A stretch of 34,105 nucleotides of DNA from a virus: IMG/VR virus record IMGVR_UViG_3300042433_000068, positions 1-34,105 of that record; one strand, 5' to 3'. Positions 6,119-13,141 of this stretch are shown piece after piece. Under the pieces are notes generated by a model that was not told the DNA's origin, did no database searches, and was given only the letters and a program-made list of their open reading frames with translations. The translations under genes and the position numbers were made by a program. How positions within the stretch are numbered: position 1 is the stretch's first letter; each line of letters begins with the position of its first letter.

Positions 6119-7707
6119 TGACGTCTCTCCTGCAAGAGATCTTGGCGTCATATGACGCGCTGGATCCCGAAGAGAAAGCCGAGCTCGAAGCTCTGGTCGA
6201 GGCGGAAACCGGCGGTATCGTTTGGGTGCCCAACCCCGGGCCCCAAACGATGGCCGTCGAATCGCTGGCCGACGAGCTCTTCTATGGCGGGCAAGCCGGC
6301 GGCGGAAAGTCGACCCTGCTCTGCGGCCTCTCGATCAGCAACCACGAGCGCACGCTGATCCTTCGGCGCCAGACCGCCGACACAAACGCCCTCGTCGACG
6401 AGCTCGCCGGGATCCTCGGTCACCGCGACGGGCTCAACAATTCCAATCCGAAGACCTGGCGCCTGCCCGATCGGCTGATCGAGATCGGCGGCTGCCAGTT
6501 CGAAAAGGACAAACAGAAGTACAAGGGTCGGCCGCACGATCTGATCGGCTTCGACGAGATCGCCGACTTCACTGAAAGCCAGTATCGCTTCATCATCGCT
6601 TGGAACCGCTCGGCGACGCCCGGGCAGCGATCGAGGGTGGTGTGCACCGGCAACCCGCCGACGACGCCTGAAGGTCTATGGGTACTGCAGTACTGGGCCG
6701 CCTGGCTGGATCCGACGCACCCGAACCCGGCCAAAGAGGGTGAGCTTCGGTATTACACCACGATCGGCGGGAAAGACGTCGAGTGCGCCGGCCCGGATCC
6801 CGTCGAGGTCGACGGCGAAATGATCCGCCCTCGAAGCCGCACCTTCATCCGCTCGAAGCTCTCGGACAACCCGGATCTCGCCGCGACCGATTACGACTCG
6901 ACCCTCGCCGCTCTGCCGGCTGAGCTGCGCGACGCCTATCGCGGCGGCAAGTTCGACGCGGTGCAGCAAGATAAGCCCTTCCAAGCTATCCCGACGGACT
7001 GGATTAAGAAGGCTCAGGATCGGTGGACTGAGCAAGCGCCCGACCATATCCCGATGAGCTGCCTATCGCACGACGTCGCGCTCGGCGGCGGCGACTTCAA
7101 TGCCTACGCCCGGCGTCATGGCCTCTGGTACGATACGATCCTCAAAGAGAAGGCGCCGCCGGCGGTGGATCCGATCGAGCTGGCGGCTCGTGTCGTCACC
7201 CTCATGCGCGACGGCTGCACCGTCGTCGTCGACATGGGCGGCGGCTATGGATCGGGCGTCTACTCGCACCTAAAGCAGAACGTGCGTGGCATTACCCTGG
7301 TCGGGCACAACGGCGCCAATGCCTCGACGAAGCGCAGCCGCGACGGCCGGCTGAAGTTCGCGAACAAGCGAGCGGAAGTCTACTGGCTCTTCCGCGAAGC
7401 TCTTGAGCCGGGGCTTGGGCAACCTATCCAGTTGCCGCCAGATCCTGAATTGCTGGCGGATCTCGCCGCGGTCACCTGGAAGCTGACGGCCCGCGGGATC
7501 CTGATGGAAGACAAGGTCGAGCTCCGCAAGCGCCTCGGCCGATCGCCAGACAAGGGCGACGCCGTCGTCAATGCCTGGTCGGCCGGTGAGAACGCGCAAG
7601 CCACCATGTGGCGCGTCGCTCAAGCCACCGGGCCCGGTGGATCTGTCGGGCCCCGCGTGAACCTGGGACATGCTGCGATGAAGGCTAGACGGCGCGGCCG
7701 GGGATGA
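6118..7707 (+). CDS. terminase large subunit
   Basis: A 529-residue packaging motor: an N-terminal ATPase drives DNA into the procapsid and a C-terminal RNase-H-fold nuclease cuts concatemers. Walker A is GGQAGGGKST (residues 57-66), Walker B is LIGFDEIADF (Asp146, Glu147), and the coupling motif is CTGNPP (176-181). In the nuclease domain, DVALGGGD (Asp319, Asp326), VVDMGGG (Asp372) and KGDAVVNAW (Asp481) supply the expected acidic residues, so both activities appear intact. Length is usual for the family. The gene is coupled to the Cys-rich gene upstream and followed by an intrinsic terminator about 70 nt downstream, closing this transcription unit. Confidence 0.95.
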   Translation: MTSLLQEILASYDALDPEEKAELEALVEAETGGIVWVPNPGPQTMAVESLADELFYGGQAGGGKSTLLCGLSISNHERTLILRRQTADTNALVDELAGILGHRDGLNNSNPKTWRLPDRLIEIGGCQFEKDKQKYKGRPHDLIGFDEIADFTESQYRFIIAWNRSATPGQRSRVVCTGNPPTTPEGLWVLQYWAAWLDPTHPNPAKEGELRYYTTIGGKDVECAGPDPVEVDGEMIRPRSRTFIRSKLSDNPDLAATDYDSTLAALPAELRDAYRGGKFDAVQQDKPFQAIPTDWIKKAQDRWTEQAPDHIPMSCLSHDVALGGGDFNAYARRHGLWYDTILKEKAPPAVDPIELAARVVTLMRDGCTVVVDMGGGYGSGVYSHLKQNVRGITLVGHNGANASTKRSRDGRLKFANKRAEVYWLFREALEPGLGQPIQLPPDPELLADLAAVTWKLTARGILMEDKVELRKRLGRSPDKGDAVVNAWSAGENAQATMWRVAQATGPGGSVGPRVNLGHAAMKARRRGRG

Positions 7708-7779
7708 TGTAGAAAATACGGGCTGGCAACAGCGCGTCTTGGTCTCTCCCGACCGCGTCTCTCAAAACCTCCTCGCCCG

Positions 7780-7820
7780 ACCGCCTCGCGATCTCAACCC
7801 TCGCGGGGCGGTTTCCTTTT
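7780..7820 (+). terminator. intrinsic terminator after the large terminase
   Basis: ACCGCCTCGCG (7780-7790) pairs with CGCGGGGCGGT (7802-7812) as an 11-bp stem with one G-U pair and an 11-nt loop, followed by TTCCTTTT. It separates the packaging genes from the head operon. The remaining gap to 7910 holds a candidate promoter and otherwise nothing I can identify. Confidence 0.8.
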
Positions 7821-7840
7821 GGGCTGCTTCCCTTCCCCAT

Positions 7841-7875
7841 CGGTTTTCGGTAATGCTGATGCTGCTAGCAGAGGC
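7841..7875 (+). promoter_or_regulatory. candidate promoter for the head operon
   Basis: Just after the terminator, TTTTCGGTAATGCTGATGCT leads into GCTGCTAGCAGAGGC (7861-7875). The TGCTAG core resembles an extended -10 (TGnTAnnnT-like) and recurs in three other gaps of this window (9822, 10222, 13074). A promoter is expected here because transcription should stop just upstream. No clear -35 box is seen. Confidence 0.35.
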
Positions 7876-7910
7876 ACCCCGCTAACATTTTCTCAGATGG
7901 AGTTGAGCTC

Positions 7911-8159
7911 ATGGGCTTTGGTGGTGGTGGCGGGCAGCAGCAAGCGGCGCCGGCGGCGCAGCAGACGGCGATCGGCCCATATCCCGACGATAACGTTTCG
8001 CGCATGCCGACGGCCAACTCGGCGAACGCCCTGGCTGCAGCTCGCCGCAAGCGGGCTGAAGTCATCGCCCGGTCTGGTCGATCGTCAACCAAGCTCGCTG
8101 CCGCTTCGAACGCGGGAACCACGAGCTACACGAACAACTTCCTTGGCGGTACCAACTGA
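7911..8159 (+). CDS. small pre-portal phage protein
   Basis: An 82-residue low-complexity protein beginning MGFGGGGGQQQAAPAAQQ, rich in Gly, Ala, Gln and Ser, with a basic helix in the middle (AAARRKRAEVIARSG). It ends NNFLGGTN and its stop overlaps the portal ATG (TGATG). Short Gly/Gln/Pro-rich proteins directly before the portal are recurrent in podoviruses with this head module. The role is unknown, perhaps assembly of the portal or a minor virion component. Confidence 0.7.
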   Translation: MGFGGGGGQQQAAPAAQQTAIGPYPDDNVSRMPTANSANALAAARRKRAEVIARSGRSSTKLAAASNAGTTSYTNNFLGGTN

Positions 8160-9814
8160 TGGCGGATTCGCGCTGCGAACAGCTCATCAAGATTTCCGAC
8201 CGGCTCTTCTCGAAGAAGTCGGTTTGGGATCAGATGTGTCAGGACATTTGCGAACAGTTCTACCCGCTGCGCGCCGACTTCACTTCGCCCTCGCCGATCG
8301 GCTTCGACTTCGCAAATGGGCTGATGGATGGTTCACCTGTCCTCATGCGCGAAACCCTCGGCAACATGCCTGAAGCCATGCTGCGGCAAGGCAAGTGGTT
8401 CACTCAGGGAACGGGGGATCCTGAAAAGGATCGCCGTATCGATCGGGCCCGGGCGCTCGACATGTCGACCACAAAGCTGCGCACCCTGATTGGCGATCGC
8501 CGCTCGAATTGGTCGATCTGCATGAAGGAGGTCGATCACGACTGGGTCACGATCGGCAACCCCGTCATGTCCGTCGACCTGGGCGACACCCGCGATCACC
8601 TGCTCTATCGCGCCTGGCACCCGGGCAAGTGCGCCTGGATCCTCGACGATGCCGGCCGCGTGGTCGCCATGTTCCGCAAGGTGCGGATTACTGCCCGCAA
8701 CATGATCAACAAGGTCGACGCCGGCGTGTGGTCTGGCAATCTCAACCAGTCGGTGAAGACTGCCGGCAAAGAGGATCCGACGCAGGAATTCAACTGCCTG
8801 CATATCCTCATGGGCGTCGACGAGATCTATGGCAGCGACCCGGTCAACAAGCGCCGGATCCGCCAACCGTATATCTCGATCTACATCGACGTCGAGCACC
8901 GGACCTATCTCAACGACGCCGGCGCGCCGGTGTTCAACTACATCGCGCCGCGCAACCGCCAGCTCAGCAATCATCCGTGGGGCTTCTCGCCGTACACGCT
9001 GAACGCCATGCAAGATGCGCGCATGCTGCAGTCGCTGGCGCTGATCCTCCTGGAACAAGGCGAGAAGGCGGTCGACCCGCCGATCGTGGCGGCCGGCGAT
9101 ATCTTCACCCGCGACGTCAACCTCTTCGCCGGCGGCACGACGTTCGTTGATCTGCCTGAAGGCGCCAAGGTCGGCGACGTCATGACGACGCTGCAGACCG
9201 GCGACCGAATGAACGTCGGCCTCGAAATGAAGCAGGACGTTCGCCAGCTCATCGCCGAGTCGATGCTGACCAACAAACTGATGCTTCCCAGTCTGCGCGA
9301 AATGCGTGAGCTCGAAGTCGCCACGCGCAACGAAGAGTTCCGCCGCACGGCCCTGCCGTTCTTCTCGCCGATCGAGAGTGAAATGCACACGCCGATCCTC
9401 TCGGTGTCCTTCGACCTGGCCGCCTTCCACGGCCTGATCGACATGGCGACCTTCCCCAAGGATATCGACGGCGCCGAAGTCAAGTGGACCTTCGAGTCGC
9501 CGCTGAACGAAGTCGAGGGTCGCAAGATCGTCGAGGCCTATTTCGCCGACGTCCAGATCCTTGCCGCTGCCAAGGAAGTCACCGATACCGTCGACGATCT
9601 GATCGACTTCCGCATTGCAGCCACCGACGCCATGCGCGGCGGCAACACCCCGCTCTCGTGGTTCGGTACCGAAGACGAACAGAAGGCGCGCAAGGCAAAG
9701 GCCGAACAGAAGGGCGCGCTGCGCGAAGCTGCCAGCGTGGCGCAAGGCGGCGCCGGCGCGATCGCGGATCTGGCAAACGCCAACCTTGCCGCTCAACAGG
9801 CTGGCATGATGTAG
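8159..9814 (+). CDS. portal (head-tail connector) protein
   Basis: A 551-residue protein forming the dodecameric portal at one capsid vertex, through which DNA enters and leaves and onto which the terminase and tail dock. It matches the podovirus head-tail connector family (T7 gp8-like; T7 has 536 residues). The N-terminal helical region has FYPLRADFT and DSPVLMRETLGNMPE-like segments, the beta-rich wing follows at about 150-290, and the C-terminal crown helices lie around 370-540, with an Ala-rich tail. The segment ALILLEQGEKAVDPPIVA is typical of the long central helix region. It is coupled to the small gene upstream. No defects seen. Confidence 0.92.
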   Translation: MADSRCEQLIKISDRLFSKKSVWDQMCQDICEQFYPLRADFTSPSPIGFDFANGLMDGSPVLMRETLGNMPEAMLRQGKWFTQGTGDPEKDRRIDRARALDMSTTKLRTLIGDRRSNWSICMKEVDHDWVTIGNPVMSVDLGDTRDHLLYRAWHPGKCAWILDDAGRVVAMFRKVRITARNMINKVDAGVWSGNLNQSVKTAGKEDPTQEFNCLHILMGVDEIYGSDPVNKRRIRQPYISIYIDVEHRTYLNDAGAPVFNYIAPRNRQLSNHPWGFSPYTLNAMQDARMLQSLALILLEQGEKAVDPPIVAAGDIFTRDVNLFAGGTTFVDLPEGAKVGDVMTTLQTGDRMNVGLEMKQDVRQLIAESMLTNKLMLPSLREMRELEVATRNEEFRRTALPFFSPIESEMHTPILSVSFDLAAFHGLIDMATFPKDIDGAEVKWTFESPLNEVEGRKIVEAYFADVQILAAAKEVTDTVDDLIDFRIAATDAMRGGNTPLSWFGTEDEQKARKAKAEQKGALREAASVAQGGAGAIADLANANLAAQQAGMM

Positions 9815-9830
9815 CGACCGGGTGCATAGT

Positions 9831-9858
9831 CGTGGCGTTCCAACAGAGGAGTGCCACG
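9831..9858 (+). promoter_or_regulatory. hairpin enclosing the ribosome-binding site of the next gene
   Basis: CGTGGCGT (9831-9838) can pair with GTGCCACG (9851-9858; six Watson-Crick pairs plus two G-U). The 12-nt loop carries the Shine-Dalgarno sequence AGAGGA (9845-9850), and the ATG at 9860 lies just past the stem. Presenting the SD in a loop could tune translation. Confidence 0.4.
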
Positions 9859-9859
9859 A

Positions 9860-10141
9860 ATGGCCCGTATCATCCGCTTCATTGTCGCCTGTGCCTCGAC
9901 TGTCTTCTCGGCCGTTGCCCTGATCTCGTCTCTGGTCGCCAGTTCGGTCGACTTCCTGATCCTCCGTTCGTTCGCCTGGATCGACTTCACGCCGGATCCG
10001 CGAACCTCGATCGACTTGGATCGCGCTGCCTTCGACATGTCCACCGTCGAGCTGCCGGCGCCGGCTGCGCGCTTCAAGAGTTGGATCACCCGCGCCCTCA
10101 CCCATCGCCGCTATGGCGGTGAGTGCTTCGATCTGGCATAA
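9860..10141 (+). CDS. small membrane protein, unknown function
   Basis: A 93-residue protein; ATG 9860 is preferred over the GTG at 9851, which lies inside the hairpin stem. Residues 5-38 form a long hydrophobic stretch (IRFIVACASTVFSAVALISS and onward), most likely one transmembrane segment. The remaining 55 residues are polar, ending in a basic helix (RFKSWITRALTHRRYGG). It sits between portal and pre-scaffold genes, where T7-like phages often carry small accessory genes. It could act in lysis timing, membrane docking or superinfection exclusion, but nothing in the sequence decides between these. Confidence 0.6.
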   Translation: MARIIRFIVACASTVFSAVALISSLVASSVDFLILRSFAWIDFTPDPRTSIDLDRAAFDMSTVELPAPAARFKSWITRALTHRRYGGECFDLA

Positions 10142-10178
10142 AGGCTGGGCTCTGGGGAGAGCTTCAGTCGTGCGTCGA

Positions 10179-10209
10179 GGGGTCGAGCCTAGCTCGGCCC
10201 CTTTCGTTT
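10179..10209 (+). terminator. intrinsic terminator within the head module
   Basis: GGGGTCGAGC (10179-10188) pairs with GCTCGGCCCC (10192-10201) as a 10-bp stem with one G-U pair and a 3-nt loop, followed by TTTCGTTT. It lies between the small membrane-protein gene and the pre-scaffold gene and could lower expression downstream unless another promoter (candidate extended -10 at 10222-10235) restarts transcription. Confidence 0.75.
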
Positions 10210-10325
10210 GCCGGCCGCCTCGTGCATATTCGCCGCCTGCGCTGGTGGGGTGCGGTTGGTTTTGGTTGAGGGTTATCCCTCTGGCCGAAGGGCTCCCCTG
10301 CCAGCGCACCCACTGAGGCAAACCG

Positions 10326-10673
10326 TTGGCGATAATTCTCCCGATCACGACTGAGGCCGATGTGCACGCCGTTCGTGCATGCATGGCCGGCACCGCGGAC
10401 TCTGACCAGCAACAGCGGTGCATGCGCTGGATCGTCAATCAGGTGTGCCGCCGGCTCGATAGTCCGTGGCGGCCTGGTGAAGCCGGCGCCGCCCGCGAAA
10501 CTGACTTCGAGGCTGGGCGGCACTGGGCCGGCGTGACGATCGCCGACATGACGACGCCGAAGGCTCTTGAAGACGCCAGACGAACCGACAATGACATTGC
10601 AAAGATCGCCGCCGCGGCTATGTCTGCGCCGGCACCCCGCGCCCGGCGCAACACGAAGAGAGGCAAACCATGA
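10326..10673 (+). CDS. pre-scaffold phage protein (Bbp19-like, tentative)
   Basis: A 115-residue protein with TTG start at 10326, preceded by TGAGGC at 7-8 nt; no better start is present. The core DQQQRCMRWIVNQVCRRLDS, followed by PW.PG...ET.FEAGRHWAGVTI, resembles small proteins near the scaffold of BPP-1-like podoviruses (pattern 'G......fl......a....F..d....aFfeGrR.vG'). The C-terminus is Ala/Arg/Lys-rich and probably disordered. Its TGA overlaps the scaffold ATG (ATGA). A head-assembly role is inferred from context. Confidence 0.65.
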   Translation: MAIILPITTEADVHAVRACMAGTADSDQQQRCMRWIVNQVCRRLDSPWRPGEAGAARETDFEAGRHWAGVTIADMTTPKALEDARRTDNDIAKIAAAAMSAPAPRARRNTKRGKP

Positions 10674-11698
10674 AGTTCCCGCTCAATCTCCCGCTGCCAG
10701 TGTTCTCGGCGGATCCTGGCAGCCCGACGCCGGCGCCCGCCCCGGCTGCAACGCCTGCCGCGGATCCTGCAACGCCGGCTGCAGATCCTGCAGCGACGCC
10801 GGCGCCAGCCGCAACGCCGGCGGCAACACCTGCACCGGCCGCGGATCCTGCTAAGGCTGGTGCGACGCCTGCCGCAGATCCTGCCGGCGACGACGAGGTC
10901 AAGCCCGACTGGCCTGACAACTGGCGTGAGCTTGCCGCCAAGGGTGACCCCAAGAAGCTTGAAATTCTGAAGCGCACCGCGGATCCCGCCGCGCTGCTCG
11001 ATCGCTTCATCAACACCGAAGCCGCGCTGCGCAAGAAGACGGCCGGGCCCGACGCGAACGAACCGCCGCCGGAAGACCCGGCTCAGCTCAAGAGCTGGCG
11101 TGAGGCGCGCGGCATTCCTGATTCGGCGGAAGGCTACACCGTCCCAGAAGCGGTGCTGGCGATGGTGACCGACGCCGACAAGCCGGTGATTGCCGACTTC
11201 ACCGATCGCATGCACAAGGCGAACATTCCCGCCAAGGCAGCTCAAGAGGCGATGCAGTTCTACTTCGAGGCGCGCGACGCTGAGCTGACGGTGCAGGCCG
11301 AAGAAGACGCCAAGGGGAAAGCCGGGGTCGACACTGAGCTCAAGAAGCTGTGGGGCCCGGAATTCAACCTCAACCAAAGCTTTGCCCGCGATATGGCGAA
11401 GATCCTGGTCGGCGGCGAAGATGGATCCGACTGGTTCCTCGCCCGCCTGCCCGATGGGCGCCAGCTCGGCAACGTGCCTTCGGTGGTGCGCGCCCTGGCG
11501 GATCTCGGCCGCCGTGAGCTGGGCGATGAGCGGTCTCTTGGCGACACGAATACCTCCATCACTTCCGGCCGGAAGGAGGAGTTGAAGAATATCATGAACA
11601 CTGATATCAAACGCTGGTACGCAAGCCCTGCGCTGCGCGCTGAGTATCAAGGAATTCTTGATGCGGAAGAGCGTCGCAAGGGGCCTCCCAGCGAGTAA
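10670..11698 (+). CDS. capsid scaffolding protein
   Basis: A 342-residue protein that guides assembly of the major capsid protein into a procapsid and then leaves. The N-terminal 75 residues are an Ala/Pro/Asp/Thr low-complexity arm. Residues 76-210 hold WPDNWRELAAKGDPKKLEIL and PPEDPAQLKSWREARGIPDS-type segments, typical of phage scaffold-like proteins (DP..L..WR...GIP....Y). The C-terminal half is helical and charged, ending with a basic helix suited to capsid contact. It is positioned immediately before the capsid gene, as expected. The Ala/Pro arm is unusually long and is encoded by a GC-rich repeat. Confidence 0.85.
   Translation: MKFPLNLPLPVFSADPGSPTPAPAPAATPAADPATPAADPAATPAPAATPAATPAPAADPAKAGATPAADPAGDDEVKPDWPDNWRELAAKGDPKKLEILKRTADPAALLDRFINTEAALRKKTAGPDANEPPPEDPAQLKSWREARGIPDSAEGYTVPEAVLAMVTDADKPVIADFTDRMHKANIPAKAAQEAMQFYFEARDAELTVQAEEDAKGKAGVDTELKKLWGPEFNLNQSFARDMAKILVGGEDGSDWFLARLPDGRQLGNVPSVVRALADLGRRELGDERSLGDTNTSITSGRKEELKNIMNTDIKRWYASPALRAEYQGILDAEERRKGPPSE
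10719..10888 (+). repeat. low-complexity Ala/Pro/Asp repeat in the scaffold gene
   Basis: Irregular tandem units encoding PAATPAADPA-like peptides, with GCGGATCCTGC- and GCAACGCCGGC-type words recurring. Such DNA is prone to slippage, so length may vary between relatives or be misassembled. Confidence 0.65.
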
Positions 11699-11721
11699 GC
11701 CGGCCTCCCCGCTTCAAGAGC

Positions 11722-11744
11722 GGCCCCGGCAAAAAGCTGGGGCC
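11722..11744 (+). other. strong hairpin upstream of the capsid gene, no T tract
   Basis: GGCCCCGGC (11722-11730) pairs with GCTGGGGCC (11736-11744; one G-U) around an AAAAA loop. The next bases are CATACTGCC, so it is not a standard terminator. It lies in the 177-nt gap before the major capsid gene and may act in mRNA stability or processing. Confidence 0.5.
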
Positions 11745-11861
11745 CATACTGCCAACTGCTTGTAGCCCCCGCGGCTAGATCGCCTCCCCGCTCAGCGGCC
11801 CGATCAAACCAACGGCCTCCCTCACAAAGCACGGCGTGAAACTCTCTCACCCCCTGTTTTC

Positions 11862-11869
11862 AAAGGAGG
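11862..11869 (+). promoter_or_regulatory. consensus Shine-Dalgarno of the major capsid gene
   Basis: AAAGGAGG is a perfect anti-16S match six bases before ATG 11876. It is the strongest ribosome site noticed in the window, consistent with the capsid protein being the most abundant product. Confidence 0.75.
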
Positions 11870-11875
11870 CCAATC

Positions 11876-12718
11876 ATGGCCGTTGCAGCCGCCGTTACCC
11901 GTTTCCGCGAAGAAACCGTCGCTCAGTTCGAACAGACCATGTCGCAGCTCAAGATGGCTACGACCAAGGAAAACATGCAGTCGGGCCTTTCCGCTGTGTT
12001 CCTCGTGTCTGGCGCCAACGGCGACACCGCCACCACGCGCGGGCAGAATGGTTTGATTTCCTACTCGGGTCGCCAGAACACTCAGGTCACGATCACCCTC
12101 AAGGAACGTCACGCCGCCAAGTCGATGACTGGCTTCGACGTCTTCGCCTCGCAGGGCAATCAGGCCGATGGGCTCAAGGGCGACGTTATCGGTATCATCA
12201 ACCGCGATATCGATCTGACCGTGCTCGCTGCCCTGGCGAACGCGACGCAGGACTATGGCACCGGCACGATGGATCTTGTTACGATCCTGGGCGCCAAGGC
12301 CATTCTCGGCAACAATCAGGTGCCGACCAACGAGGTCGACAACATGTTCGGCCTGATCTCGCCGGCCGCCGAAGCCTACATGCTGCAGATCCCCGAATTC
12401 ACCAATGCGCAGTATGTGGATATCAAGCCGTATGCGGACATGAACGCGACTGCGTCCTACCGCCGCTGGGCCGGTATCAACTGGATTGTGTCGCCGCTGG
12501 TGTCCGGTCTCGGTACCGCCTCCGAACTGCTCTACATCTGGCACCGCCGCGCCCTCGGCCACGCCATGAGCTTCGGCGCCGAGAAGGTCTTCGCGGATTA
12601 CAACAAGGAACACGCCTACAACTGGGCGCGTGCCGAGCTGTACCACGAGGCCGCGGTGCTGCAGAACGCGGGTATCATCAAGATCACCCATGACGGTTCG
12701 GGCTTCGTCGCCACCTAA
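11876..12718 (+). CDS. major capsid protein
   Basis: A 280-residue shell protein. Position after the scaffold, the strong ribosome site and the overall sequence (MAVAAAVTRFREETVAQFEQ at the N-terminal arm, a central region with ISYSGRQNTQVTITLKERHA and IINRDIDLTVLAALANAT, a C-terminal domain with YRRWAGINWIVSPLVSG and HAYNWARAELYHEAAVLQ) fit the HK97-fold capsid proteins of BPP-1-like and related podoviruses. It lacks an N-terminal protease-cleaved delta domain, matching the use of a separate scaffold. At 280 residues it is on the short side. The following small genes probably encode capsid-associated or connector proteins. Confidence 0.88.
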   Translation: MAVAAAVTRFREETVAQFEQTMSQLKMATTKENMQSGLSAVFLVSGANGDTATTRGQNGLISYSGRQNTQVTITLKERHAAKSMTGFDVFASQGNQADGLKGDVIGIINRDIDLTVLAALANATQDYGTGTMDLVTILGAKAILGNNQVPTNEVDNMFGLISPAAEAYMLQIPEFTNAQYVDIKPYADMNATASYRRWAGINWIVSPLVSGLGTASELLYIWHRRALGHAMSFGAEKVFADYNKEHAYNWARAELYHEAAVLQNAGIIKITHDGSGFVAT

Positions 12719-12753
12719 TAGCGGCGTCGTCCATCACCTGGATTGAAACCCAA

Positions 12754-12779
12754 GGGCCGGCGGCCTGAAGTCCCGGCCC
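12754..12779 (+). other. hairpin downstream of the capsid gene, no T tract
   Basis: GGGCCGG (12754-12760) and CCGGCCC (12773-12779) form a 7-bp GC stem with a 12-nt loop, followed by AAACACAAGG. Together with the hairpin at 11722-11744 it flanks the capsid gene. It may stabilise a processed capsid mRNA. Confidence 0.45.
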
Positions 12780-12798
12780 AAACACAAGGAAAACCGAA

Positions 12799-13041
12799 AT
12801 GGCTTATGTTCCCGACAATCTCTCGCTGAAGGTTCCCGCCCCGGGCGCTGGCGTGCAGTTCTGGCACCTGTCCGGTGTCGATGCTATCGCCACCGTGCGC
12901 GCCGCGAACTTCATTTCGAATGCCCGCGCTGCAGGCATGCGGGTGGGCGATATCCTGTTCTACAGCGACACGGCCACGCCGCTGCAGTCCATGTCGCGCG
13001 TGACTGCGGTGACCGCCACCGGCGCAACGCTCTCCGCGTAA
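12799..13041 (+). CDS. small capsid-associated (decoration/cement-like) protein
   Basis: An 80-residue protein with AAGGA at a good distance before ATG 12799. The sequence is beta-rich with WHLSGVDAIATVRAANFI followed by MRVGDILFYSDT. That pattern, 'F.Y...D....v..a.yf......l..GD.i.', is frequent in small phage head proteins encoded directly after the capsid gene. In BPP-1 the gene at this place encodes the cement protein, so a decoration role is a reasonable inference, though the present protein is shorter and homology was not tested. Confidence 0.6.
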   Translation: MAYVPDNLSLKVPAPGAGVQFWHLSGVDAIATVRAANFISNARAAGMRVGDILFYSDTATPLQSMSRVTAVTATGATLSA

Positions 13042-13073
13042 GGCGGAAACGGGTTCGCAAGATAGCACCGCCT

Positions 13074-13087
13074 CTGCTAGCTTGTGG
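13074..13087 (+). promoter_or_regulatory. candidate extended -10 element
   Basis: CTGCTAGCTTGTGG contains TGCTAGCTT, fitting the extended -10 pattern TGnTAnnnT, with TTCGCA about 17 nt upstream. Related words occur at 7862, 9822 and 10222. Oddly, a terminator follows within a few bases, so any transcript would be very short or require read-through. Confidence 0.3.
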
Positions 13088-13090
13088 AAT

Positions 13091-13123
13091 GGGGCGCCGG
13101 TCTTTGCGGGCCGGCGCCTTTCT
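13091..13123 (+). terminator. intrinsic terminator after the capsid-associated gene
   Basis: GGCGCCGG (13093-13100) and CCGGCGCC (13111-13118) form a perfect 8-bp stem, extendable by two G-U pairs, with a 10-nt loop and TTTCTC after it. It lies 50 nt before the next gene and would reduce transcription from the high-level capsid unit into the tail genes. Confidence 0.7.
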
Positions 13124-13141
13124 CAATCCAGAGGTGAAACC

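Noticed and set aside
7819-8373. Plus-strand frame of 184 codons across the pre-portal gene and portal start
   Set aside because: Ser/Arg/Pro-rich out-of-frame translation, starts in the terminator tail and conflicts with two better genes.
10113-10316. Plus-strand frame of 67 codons between the membrane protein and pre-scaffold gene
   Set aside because: Runs through the intrinsic terminator at 10179-10209 and lacks protein-like composition.
8333-10438. Antisense open frame of 701 codons opposite the portal gene
   Set aside because: It mirrors the strong codon bias of the portal gene; the translation is Arg/His/Gly/Asp-rich without domains, and the + strand gene is certain.
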